A DNA stretch of 64,000 nucleotides. It comes from Tragulus kanchil. Lineage: Eukaryota > Chordata > Mammalia > Artiodactyla > Tragulidae. Location: the NCBI GenBank assembly GCA_022376925.1, contig JAIOJX010000026.1:251531330-251595329 (forward strand), in the 5' to 3' direction. This document shows, in pieces, positions 51,407-61,890 of the stretch (its first letter is position 1; the number at the start of each line of letters is the position of its first letter). The notes under the pieces are model-generated. The model saw nothing but the letters and a program-made list of their open reading frames with translations. It had not been told where the DNA came from and made no database searches. Position numbers and translations under genes: made by a program.

Positions 51407-53644
51407 ACGGTTCAGCATCTCCCAGGGGTCTGAGAGCTGGCATGGTGGGAGGGAAGTTATCAGGGAGGGTGTGGTCAGAGCACCCCTGAGGGTAGGCTCT
51501 AAGCTGTGGTCATGGAGACAGGCGGCTAAGTGGAGGTGGAGAAGGGAATGAGGTTACTGAAAAGGTCACCAGGGTAACAAGGGCTGTAGGATGGGAGAAG
51601 AGGACCAGGAGTCCCGTGCTAGTCTCAAGTGAAAGCCAGAGAATACTCCAACGCTGAGCGGATTGCCGGATGCAGTCGGTTCATTGAATGTAACAGGTTA
51701 GCCACACATTTCTATAACCAGACCTTCATCTAACAAAGCACCATGGGCTAGCTATATTGAGTAATGGGTTTACATGGAATACTGATATAATTACACATTG
51801 ATTAATAACATTGAATATGTTTCTCACATTTGTCAGATTTTAGCAAAATTAGAATCTACATATATGCACCATTAATTCTTTATACCGCTTACTGTGTTTC
51901 TTATTAGACCCACACATAAACTTCTCCTTCTCAGTTTTTCCATTGACAAAAGAAAATATTTTACCTTCTGGAAATTTTGTTTTAAAGTTGGACTCAAGCT
52001 GTCAGGAGACTGTACTGTGCATTTTTCCTTGAAACTCAAAATGAGGTTGCAGAGAAACCTTTTTATTCAACATAAATGCTTCTTTTCTCTTTTTAAGTCT
52101 CCAGAGAAAAATCACTACCCAGGAATGAATTTTTTTTTTTAACTTGTTTTCATTTTCCCTGTGCCAGACTAAGTATTCCTGAGAGAAAACAGACTTTTTC
52201 AAGAAGTCCAGACTCAGTGCCATGATATCCAATTCTGAGTGAATTAACATTTTTTTCCCACTGAGATGAGCTGCAAACAGACTATATGAGAACCCGTTGA
52301 CTCCTAGTTAATCTTTAGTTTTACAACAGCATTAGGCTGTCTTTTCTCCTTAATGATTTAAGCATCTGATACTAAGCTTTCTTGTCAAATAAATGAAAAG
52401 TCTGACTTTATTCTGTCTTGAAGTTTGTAGCTAAATATTTATCTCTGGCTGAAAATAAAGAAGTCCAGTTGGTGGAAGAATTTTCATACATCCTTAGACT
52501 TGCAAGATGGTGATATAACACGGTTCAGCATCTCCCAGGGTCTGAGAGCTGGCATGGTGGGAGGGAAGTTATCAGGGAGGGTGTGGTCAGAGCACCCCTG
52601 AGGGTAGGCTCTAAGCTGTGGTCATGGAGACAGGCGGCTAAGTGGAGGTGGAGAAGGGAATGAGGTTACTGAAAAGGTCACCAGGGTAACAAGGGCTGTA
52701 GGATGGGAGAAGAGGACCAGGAGTCCCGTGCTAGTCTCAAGTGAAAGCCAGAGAATACTCCAACGCTGAGCGGATTGCCGGATGCAGTCGGTTCATTGAA
52801 TGTAACAGGTTAGCCACACATTTCTATAACCAGACCTTCATCTAACAAAGCACCATGGGCTAGCTATATTGAGTAATGGGTTTACATGGAATACTGATAT
52901 AATTACACATTGATTAATAACATTGAATATGTTTCTCACATTTGTCAGATTTTAGCAAAATTAGAATCTACATATATGCACCATTAATTCTTTATACCGC
53001 TTACTGTGTTTCTTATTAGACCCACACATAAACTTCTCCTTCTCAGTTTTTCCATTGACAAAAGAAAATATTTTACCTTCTGGAAATTTTGTTTTAAAGT
53101 TGGACTCAAGCTGTCAGGGGAGACTGTACTGTGCATTTTTCCTTGAAACTCAAAATGAGGTTGCAGAGAAACCTTTTTATTCAACATAAATGCTTCTTTT
53201 CTCTTTTTAAGTCTCCAGAGAAAAATCACTACCCAGGAATGAATTTTTTTTTTTAACTTGTTTTCATTTTCCCTGTGCCAGACTAAGTATTCCTGAGAGA
53301 AAACAGACTTTTTCAAGAAGTCCAGACTCAGTGCCATGATATCCAATTCTGAGTGAATTAACATTTTTTTCCCACTGAGATGAGCTGCAAACAGACTATA
53401 TGAGAACCCGTTGACTCCTAGTTAATCTTTAGTTTTACAACAGCATTAGGCTGTCTTTTCTCCTTAATGATTTAAGCATCTGATACTAAGCTTTCTTGTC
53501 AAATAAATGAAAAGTCTGACTTTATTCTGTCTTGAAGTTTGTAGCTAAATATTTATCTCTGGCTGAAAATAAAGAAGTCCAGTTGGTGGAGGTAGAATAT
53601 ATTTCTGCATACATCCTTAGGAACTGTGCAAGATGGTGATATAA
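51407..53644. repeat. Tandem duplicate block 14 (2 x ~1112 bp)
   Basis: Unit 1 is 51407-52518 and unit 2 is 52519-53644. The last 50 bp of unit 1 is a compressed version of unit 2 (GGTGGAAGAATTTTCATACA versus a form with ten or more extra bases; TTAGACTTGCAAG versus TTAGGAACTGTGCAAG). CAGGGGTC/CAGGGTC and GTCAGGAGAC/GTCAGGGGAGAC are small indels. Confidence 0.95.
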
Positions 53645-55511
53645 TTGCTGCTGTTGTAAATGCTCAGATCTGCTGAGTAAAGGAGGTTCTTTTTTTCTCC
53701 CCAACAGTGACCTCTCAATGTTATTTTATTTTACTTTGCTAATCAAGACTTCTGTAAGAGCTAAGGCTGCACTGGATCTAGTCCAGGAACTTGTGAAGTG
53801 TGAGCAGTCCTTTCAAAATGAAAACAGTGTATCTCCTTGATGCGGTGGAGCAGGGGACTTCCCAGGTGGCTAGTGGTAAAGAACCCACCTGCAAATGTAG
53901 GAGACATGAAAGACACAAGTTCAATCCCTGGGTGGGGAAGATCCCCTGGAGGAGGTCACGGCAACCCACTCTAGTATTCTTGCCTAGAGAATCCCATGAA
54001 CAAAAGAGCCTGGCAGGCAACAGTTCATAGGGTCACTTAAGGTCAGACATGACTGAAATGACTTAGCATGCATGCACACACATGTGTATGTGATGGAGTA
54101 AGTGCTCAATTATCCATGAAAATAGAGAGGAGAGTTTAAGGAAAATATAATAGTTGATATAAAAATCCTTGTTATTTAATGTACAGTCTTATCTAGATAT
54201 ATCACACAGTCACATGTTAGGATTACAACTTGCTCACAGGGTCTGGAGGGAGATATTGTCAAACGTGTTTTTCTATCTGCTTGGAAGCTTCAGAACTGGT
54301 AGAGAGGGGTCTTTTGTGTTGTGGGAACTCTTTAGGAAAAATTCTGAGAACTGCTAGGGTTTCTTGAACAGGAAGATTTCTGTTACACTTTAAACCAGGT
54401 ACATTATTTTCCTGTTGATGCTGATGCTTAAAAAATTATTACAAACATAGTGGCTTTGAAAAAAAAAACACAGGTTAACTATCTTAAGTCCTGGTGATCA
54501 GACAGCCAAAATCTGCCTTATCTCATGGGTTAAATCAAGATGTCCAGTTGGTGGAGGTAGAATATATTTCTGCATACATCCTTAGGAACTGTGCAAGATG
54601 GTGATATAATTGCTGCTGTTGTAAATGCTCAGATCTGCTGAGTAAAGGAGGTTCTTTTTTTCTCCCCAACAGTGACCTCTCAATGTTATTTTATTTTACT
54701 TTGCTAATCAAGACTTCTGTAAGAGCTAAGGCTGCACTGGATCTAGTCCAGGAACTTGTGAAGTGTGAGCAGTCCTTTCAAAATGAAAACAGTGTATCTC
54801 CTTGATGCGGTGGAGCAGGGGACTTCCCAGGTGGCTAGTGGTAAAGAACCCACCTGCAAATGTAGGAGACATGAAAGACACAAGTTCAATCCCTGGGTGG
54901 GGAAGATCCCCTGGAGGAGGTCACGGCAACCCACTCTAGTATTCTTGCCTAGAGAATCCCATGAACAAAAGAGCCTGGCAGGCAACAGTTCATAGGGTCA
55001 CTTAAGGTCAGACATGACTGAAATGACTTAGCATGCATGCACACACATGTGTATGTGATGGAGTAAGTGCTCAATTATCCATGAAAATAGAGAGGAGAGT
55101 TTAAGGAAAATATAATAGTTGATATAAAAATCCTTGTTATTTAATGTACAGTCTTATCTAGATATATCACACAGTCACATGTTAGGATTACAACTTGCTC
55201 ACAGGGTCTGGAGGGAGATATTGTCAAACGTGTTTTTCTATCTGCTTGGAAGCTTCAGAACTGGTAGAGAGGGGTCTTTTGTGTTGTGGGAACTCTTTAG
55301 GAAAAATTCTGAGAACTGCTAGGGTTTCTTGAACAGGAAGATTTCTGTTACACTTTAAACCAGGTACATTATTTTCCTGTTGATGCTGATGCTTAAAAAA
55401 TTATTACAAACATAGTGGCTTTGAAAAAAAAAACACAGGTTAACTATCTTAAGTCCTGGTGATCAGACAGCCAAAATCTGCCTTATCTCATGGGTTAAAT
55501 CAAGATGTCCA
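53577..55511. repeat. Tandem duplicate block 15 (2 x 965 bp)
   Basis: Unit 1 is 53577-54541 and unit 2 is 54542-55506. No internal difference seen. The edges share GTCCA. The shortest of the 18 blocks; it shares its first ~70 bp with the end of block 14. Confidence 0.96.
53854..54074 (+). mobile_element. Bov-tA SINE
   Basis: GGACTTCCCAGGTGGCTAGT head, TTCAATCCCTGGGTGGGGAA, GGCAACCCACTCTAGTATTC and AGACATGACTGAAATGACTT end. Duplicate at 54819-55039. Confidence 0.92.
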
Positions 55512-55744
55512 CAGGGCCGTGTTCCTTTCTGGATGCTCTAGAGGAGAATCCATTTTCTTGCCTTTCCCAGCTTCTAGAGATCAATTGTCTCCCTCTGTTT
55601 GCAAAAGGCATCACTCCATCATCAGCTTCTGTTGTCATATCTCCTTTTTCTGACTTTGATCTTCTTGCTTCCCTCTTACGAGAACCCAATACATTGGGCC
55701 TACCTGGATAATGCAGGGTCAACTAAAAAAAATATATTCACAAC

Positions 55745-56205
55745 CTAAACGTGGAGAGTTATATTTTATTCAGTGGGAACTTTTAGGACTTCAAACCTAG
55801 GAGACAGCATCTCAAGTAACCCTGAGAGAACTGCGGCGTGAGGGGAGGGAGGGAGGTGGGATTAGCTGAAAAAGCAGGCAAGCCTATGACTCATCTACGA
55901 ACCCTCAGGGCCTCATGGAGCAATTGCTTTATGAACCCTTTAGGTCACACAGTGTCTATTCAATAATTAGGATACCTGATCAATACAAAAATTAAAGTTC
56001 AGATTATATACAGCAAAGGGAAAGTAAGCTGACTATCAAAAAACTATTGTAAATTAAAGAAAACCAGATATCCCAATGTAAGGAATTAGCATTTGTCTAT
56101 GTATAGGAAGATGCAAGAATCTAAGCTCACTGAAATCATTCCTTTCCTATGCATCTCATCTATCCTGGGCTAGTAATGTGTGTTTTCCACATTCTAAGCT
56201 CCTCT
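55745..56205. repeat. Unidentified interspersed-repeat-like segment
   Basis: Runs from about CCTAAACGTGGAGAGTTATA through AGGAGACAGCATCTCAAGTA to GAAATCATTCCTTTCCTATG. A diverged relative of its middle part lies at 58428-58583, so it is probably an old transposable element. I cannot name the family with confidence. Identical copy at 56859-57319 in block 16. Confidence 0.5.
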
Positions 56206-56249
56206 GGGGCTCACCCGAGGGAGTGGTTGCAGTCTGATGGGTGCTAGAG

Positions 56250-56563
56250 AGCAGTCAACCTTAAAGGAAATTAACCCTGAATATTCACTGGAAAGACTGA
56301 TGCTGAAGCTGAAGCTCCAATACTTTGGCCACCTGACGCAAAGAGACAACTCATTGGAAAAGACCCATTTGCTGGGAAAAATAGAAGGCAAAAGGAGAAA
56401 GGGACAATTGAAGACGAGATAGTTGGATGGCATCACTGAGTCAATGGACATGAGTTTGAACAAGCTCGGGGAGATGGTGAAGGACAGGGAAGCCTGGGGT
56501 GCTGCAGTGCACGGGGTCAGGAAGTGTCAGACCCAACTGACTGAGCGACTGAACTGAACTGAG
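56250..56563 (+). mobile_element. BovB (RTE) LINE 3' end, ORF2 C-terminus remnant
   Basis: CTGAAGCTCCAATACTTTGG, CCACCTGACGCAAAGAGACA and GGATGGCATCACTGAGTCAA, then ATGGACATGAGTTTGAACAA and CTGACTGAGCGACTGAACTG, are the BovB 3' end in forward orientation. Interrupted by a stop at 56420, hence inactive. Duplicate at 57364-57677. Confidence 0.92.
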
Positions 56564-57724
56564 AGAGCAGGTCATTCTCCTTCCTAATTGCCTGTAGGGC
56601 TCACTGGCTTAAATCAAGATGTCCACAGGGCCGTGTTCCTTTCTGGATGCTCTAGAGGAGAATCCATTTTCTTGCCTTTCCCAGCTTCTAGAGATCAATT
56701 GTCTCCCTCTGTTTGCAAAAGGCATCACTCCATCATCAGCTTCTGTTGTCATATCTCCTTTTTCTGACTTTGATCTTCTTGCTTCCCTCTTACGAGAACC
56801 CAATACATTGGGCCTACCTGGATAATGCAGGGTCAACTAAAAAAAATATATTCACAACCTAAACGTGGAGAGTTATATTTTATTCAGTGGGAACTTTTAG
56901 GACTTCAAACCTAGGAGACAGCATCTCAAGTAACCCTGAGAGAACTGCGACGTGAGGGGAGGGAGGGAGGTGGGATTAGCTGAAAAAGCAGGCAAGCCTA
57001 TGACTCATCTACGAACCCTCAGGGCCTCATGGAGCAATTGCTTTATGAACCCTTTAGGTCACACAGTGTCTATTCAATAATTAGGATACCTGATCAATAC
57101 AAAAATTAAAGTTCAGATTATATACAGCAAAGGGAAAGTAAGCTGACTATCAAAAAACTATTGTAAATTAAAGAAAACCAGATATCCCAATGTAAGGAAT
57201 TAGCATTTGTCTATGTATAGGAAGATGCAAGAATCTAAGCTCACTGAAATCATTCCTTTCCTATGCATCTCATCTATCCTGGGCTAGTAATGTGTGTTTT
57301 CCACATTCTAAGCTCCTCTGGGGCTCACCCGAGGGAGTGGTTGCAGTCTGATGGGTGCTAGAGAGCAGTCAACCTTAAAGGAAATTAACCCTGAATATTC
57401 ACTGGAAAGACTGATGCTGAAGCTGAAGCTCCAATACTTTGGCCACCTGACGCAAAGAGACAACTCATTGGAAAAGACCCATTTGCTGGGAAAAATAGAA
57501 GGCAAAAGGAGAAAGGGACAATTGAAGACGAGATAGTTGGATGGCATCACTGAGTCAATGGACATGAGTTTGAACAAGCTCGGGGAGATGGTGAAGGACA
57601 GGGAAGCCTGGGGTGCTGCAGTGCACGGGGTCAGGAAGTGTCAGACCCAACTGACTGAGCGACTGAACTGAACTGAGAGAGCAGGTCATTCTCCTTCCTA
57701 ATTGCCTGTAGGGCTCACTGGCTT

Positions 57725-58427
57725 ACAATAGAAGGTTGAAATCACTGATAACTGTGACATTCTTGTTGACAGATATGGCAGGAAATACTCCATTTCTCAC
57801 CAGGCTAATCTTCACATCTCGAAATCTTAATCTCATCAGCACATACAGTATATTTTGCCTTGTAAAGTAGCTTGCCCAGAGGTTTCAGAGATTAGGAGAA
57901 GGACATTCAGCCTGTCCTACCAGGGCAGCCTGTGTCTCCTCAAACCAGAGACTGGGCCTGTCTTCTATCACTAGAGCAGGCTGAACCTGGGCTGGGGCTC
58001 TGGAATGCCACAGTCAGTGCACCTTCTGCTGGACCCTTGGCCCACTCCACCACCCGCTTCTAATTCATTTAAGAGCAGCCAAGACATAGGTGAACAGCCA
58101 TGGAATAGAGTTCTCCACTCAGTGCAGAAAACCCACAAAAGCATTTCCACCCAAATGAAATGGATATGATAAATGAGCAGGAATGATGATATAATCAAAA
58201 TAAACTTTTATTTCTGCCTTCGGTGGTTTTTTTCAAGATTTGTTCAGAAAAGGGCTGATCCTGCCTCCCTGCGTGTGTCTCCACCAGGGCACTGTTAGCA
58301 TTTCAAGCAGGATACTTCAGGGAATATCTAGCATTCCAGGTCCTTGCCCTCTAAATGCCAGTAGCACTCTCCCCACTAATCATCATGACAATCAAAACAC
58401 ATTCTCACACATTTCCTCCTGATCCTT
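57725..58427. other. Intergenic, nothing recognised
   Basis: Single-copy sequence between duplicate block 16 and a diverged repeat at 58428. Confidence 0.45.
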
Positions 58428-58583
58428 AGGGAGGTGGGATTAGCTGAAAAATCAGGCAAGCCTGTGACTCATCTGCTAACCCTCAGGGCCTTATGGAGCA
58501 ATTGCTTTATGGACCCTTTAGGTCACACACAGTCTCTATTCAGTAATTAGGATACCTGATCAATACAAAAATTAAAATTCAGA
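58428..58583. repeat. Diverged relative of the 55745-56205 repeat
   Basis: GGATTAGCTGAAAAATCAGG to ATCAATACAAAAATTAAAAT aligns to 55858-56000 with scattered substitutions (roughly 90% or better by eye) and small indels. It is a separate, older copy, unlike the near-identical tandem blocks. Confidence 0.75.
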
Positions 58584-58751
58584 TGAATTTAGAACTGCTA
58601 CTGGAGAAATGTGCTATAGGGTCAACTTCCCCTTATCCCTCTCAGAGCTCCAGCTTGCTAACTTGAGTACAGAAGGATCAGGGATTGGAAATCAGAAGTT
58701 TCCAAATTTCTTGCTAAAAGCTTCATTACAACTGACTTTCCCTTTTGTGGG

Positions 58752-60921
58752 TTTTTCTGAGTGTCCCATCCCTGGGAATCCTGGTACAACACTTGGGAAG
58801 TAAGGAATTCACATCATTCTCAAGGCCATTTCCCCCCAGCCCAGCCCAGCACCACCCCCATCCTTTCACCTCCCTCTCCCCGCCCCAGGGCTCACCTCCT
58901 TATGCATATGACTGATCTGGGAACATACATGTCTGTGAACAACAAAACTCTGTAAAACCTTTAAAATAAAAAATTTTTTAAAAAAAATTTCAAAGCCAAA
59001 AAAAAAAAAATGCTGGGAATCAGGGAACTGTTCTCCATTCTGCAAACGTGACCCTGATGGGGCTTTCACTCCAATGTTCCATCTGTGGCATCTTGGTGCC
59101 ACATCAACGCTTCCATTGTAACATCCTATTGTGGGAAGGAATTAAGATAATTATTTCAAAACAAATCAATAGAACAAATTCTTCAATGACTAGAGAATCT
59201 CTGGGTCTCTGAATTTCCACAACACTGTACAGTACAGAAAATTCATTTTTATAATCCAATACCTTTTCAAGTTGAGTTTTAAAGATAAAATTTAAAATGC
59301 CCTTTGTCTGGAAGAGTGTTTAGGAGGTTTTTTCCCCCCTCTCTCCCATTAAAATGCTGTTCTTTTCTTTCCTACTAAATCATTAAGCTCTAATTCCTGC
59401 TGCTTTATATCTCAGTCCTTTCAGAATGGAGGTTTGGGACCCACAGGTCACTTCACATTCTTATTCTTTTTGTTGCTGTTGCTGTTTAGTCACTCAGTTA
59501 TGTCCAACTCTGTGAACCCATGAACTGCAGCATGCCAGGCCTCCCTGTCCTTCATCATCTCCTGGAGTTTGCTCAAATTCATATCCATTGCGTCAGTGAT
59601 GCCATCCAATCATCTCTTCCTCTGTGTCCCCTTCTCCTCCTCCATTCAGTCTTTCCCAGCATCAGAGTCTTCTCCAATGAGTCATCTCTTCGCATCAAGT
59701 GGAGCTTCAGCTTCCAATGAATATTCAGGGTTGATTTCCTTTAGAATTTTTCTTAATTTAAGAAATATCTGGACAGAGGAGTGACTGACTTGAATAAATG
59801 ACGCATCACTATTGTATGGAGCCTTCAGCTTTTTTCTGAGTGTCCCATCCCTGGGAATCCTGGTACAACACTTGGGAAGTAAGGAATTCACATCATTCTC
59901 AAGGCCATTTCCCCCCAGCCCAGCCCAGCACCACCCCCATCCTTTCAACCCCCTCTCCCGCCCAGGGCTCACCTCCTTATGCATATGACTGATCTGGAAA
60001 CATACATGTCTGTGAAAAACAAAACTCTGTAAAACCTTTAAAAAAAAAAATTTTTTAAAAAAAATTTCAAAGCCAAAAAAAAAAAAATGCTGGGAATCAG
60101 GGAACTGTTCTCCATTCTGCAAACGTGACCCTGATGGGGCTTTCACTCCAATGTTCCATCTGTGGCATCTTGGTGCCACATCAACGCTTCCATTGTAACA
60201 TCCTATTGTGGGAAGGAATTAAGATAATTATTTCAAAACAAATCAATAGAACAAATTCTTCAATGACTAGAGAATCTCTGGGTCTCTGAATTTCCACAAC
60301 ACTGTACAGTACAGAAAATTCATTTTTATAATCCAATACCTTTTCAAGTTGAGTTTTAAAGATAAAATTTAAAATGCCCTTTGTCTGGAAGAGTGTTTAG
60401 GAGGTTTTTTCCCCCCTCTCTCCCATTAAAATGCTGTTCTTTTCTTTCCTACTAAATCATTAAGCTCTAATTCCTGCTGCTTTATATCTCAGTCCTTTCA
60501 GAATGGAGGTTTGGGACCCACAGGTCACTTCACATTCTTATTCTTTTTGTTGCTGTTGCTGTTTAGTCACTCAGTTATGTCCAACTCTGTGAACCCATGA
60601 ACTGCAGCATGCCAGGCCTCCCTGTCCTTCATCATCTCCTGGAGTTTGCTCAAATTCATATCCATTGCGTCAGTGATGCCATCCAATCATCTCTTCCTCT
60701 GTGTCCCCTTCTCCTCCTCCATTCAGTCTTTCCCAGCATCAGAGTCTTCTCCAATGAGTCATCTCTTCGCATCAAGTGGAGCTTCAGCTTCCAATGAATA
60801 TTCAGGGTTGATTTCCTTTAGAATTTTTCTTAATTTAAGAAATATCTGGAACGCAGAGGAGTGACTGACTTGAATATGAGGAAAACATGACCTGTCTCAT
60901 AGTAACAACTATTGTATGGAG
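58752..60921. repeat. Tandem duplicate block 17 (2 x ~1079 bp)
   Basis: Unit 1 is 58752-59830 and unit 2 is 59831-60921. Differences cluster at both edges: GAACAACAAAAC/GAAAAACAAAAC, ATCTGGGAAC/ATCTGGAAAC and CCCGCCCCAGG/CCCGCCCAGG near the start. At the end, unit 1 has GAATAAATGACGCATCACTA where unit 2 carries a longer, different stretch before ATTGTATGGAG. Confidence 0.94.
59471..59750 (-). mobile_element. BovB (RTE) LINE 3' end, reverse
   Basis: TTTAGTCACTCAGTTATGTC, AACTGCAGCATGCCAGGCCT, GTGATGCCATCCAATCATCT and GAATATTCAGGGTTGATTTC. Duplicate at 60548-60827. Confidence 0.88.
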
Positions 60922-61200
60922 TACTTCCCAGTTCACAAAGACGTCTTTATATAGGGTTTCTCCTTTGATCCTGATGAGGCAAGTCCCATTTTACAGATGA
61001 AATAAGTGAAACCCAGACAGGAAAGAAGGGGGAACTAACATTTAGTGAGTACTGTTATGTACTTGGTGAGTTTTTAAAATGTATGTATTATCTCATTTAG
61101 TGTCCCTAGTGAACATGTAGGGTAGGTATTATCATCATCCCCAGGAAACTAAGGCTCGGAAAAATTAAGTTACCAAAGTCATACAGCCAGTACCTTTGCC
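60922..61200 (+). repeat. Two MIR-like fragments
   Basis: CCCATTTTACAGATGAAATA (60987-61006) ends one MIR-like segment. A second starts at GGGGAACTAACATTTAGTGA and runs through TATTATCTCATTTAGTGTCC and GGTAGGTATTATCATCATCC to GTCATACAGCCAGTACC. Confidence 0.75.
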
Positions 61201-61890
61201 TTTTTGCTGTACCATATATTTAATCTGCTCTTTGAATTAGAACTTGATCGGTTACCCATAAAATGCCTTGATAGTCACCCAAAATCAGGAAGAAAAAAAA
61301 AGGTCTAGGGGGTGTTTTTGTCTGTCTGTTTTTACTGGATTCTAATGCCAGCAGAAAGCCAGATGGCTAAAAAGAGTAGACTTTTATGGCTCCCAATTTT
61401 GGCATTTAAGAGGGAATGAAAAGGAACATGAGTTTGAGAAAATAGCAGTGCAAGGCATCGCACTTTGTAAAACAATTACTTTGAGACCAATCAAGCCAAG
61501 ATAAACACTGAATCATTTCAAGTGAGACAAACCCAATCCTGGCTTCACATTGCACAGAAGGAGCCCAGAGCACCAAGCTCGCGGGACTGAGCGTAGAAGG
61601 TTACACTCTGGAGCACCCAGTAAACATTTCCAGGACCTTCTTTGCCCTTTGTCAACTGTGCATTAAACTGCTTCCTTGGCCCATGGGGCCCCTGCATCTG
61701 CAGGCCTCTTTCTGGCCAGGACCTTCCACTGAGAGTTTCTCTCTTTACCTGTCTTTTTGGGAAAGGCCTGCTCCCTCCTTCTGCTCTAGAGTTCTATTCT
61801 ACTCTGAGTACTTAGGCTTTCCTGAACTCTTTGTCCCCTGAAGTTTTATAGATCTTGCCGACTCTTCTACCCATCATAGGACTTCCTAAT
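61201..61890. other. Intergenic, nothing recognised
   Basis: Single-copy DNA before duplicate block 18; no supported gene. Confidence 0.45.

Larger units (their letters stand above)
55495..57724. repeat. Tandem duplicate block 16 (2 x 1114 bp)
   Basis: Unit 1 is 55495-56608 and unit 2 is 56609-57724. One substitution seen (TGCGGCGTG versus TGCGACGTG). The edges share only about three bases (TTA), so no repeat-mediated mechanism is evident. Confidence 0.96.
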
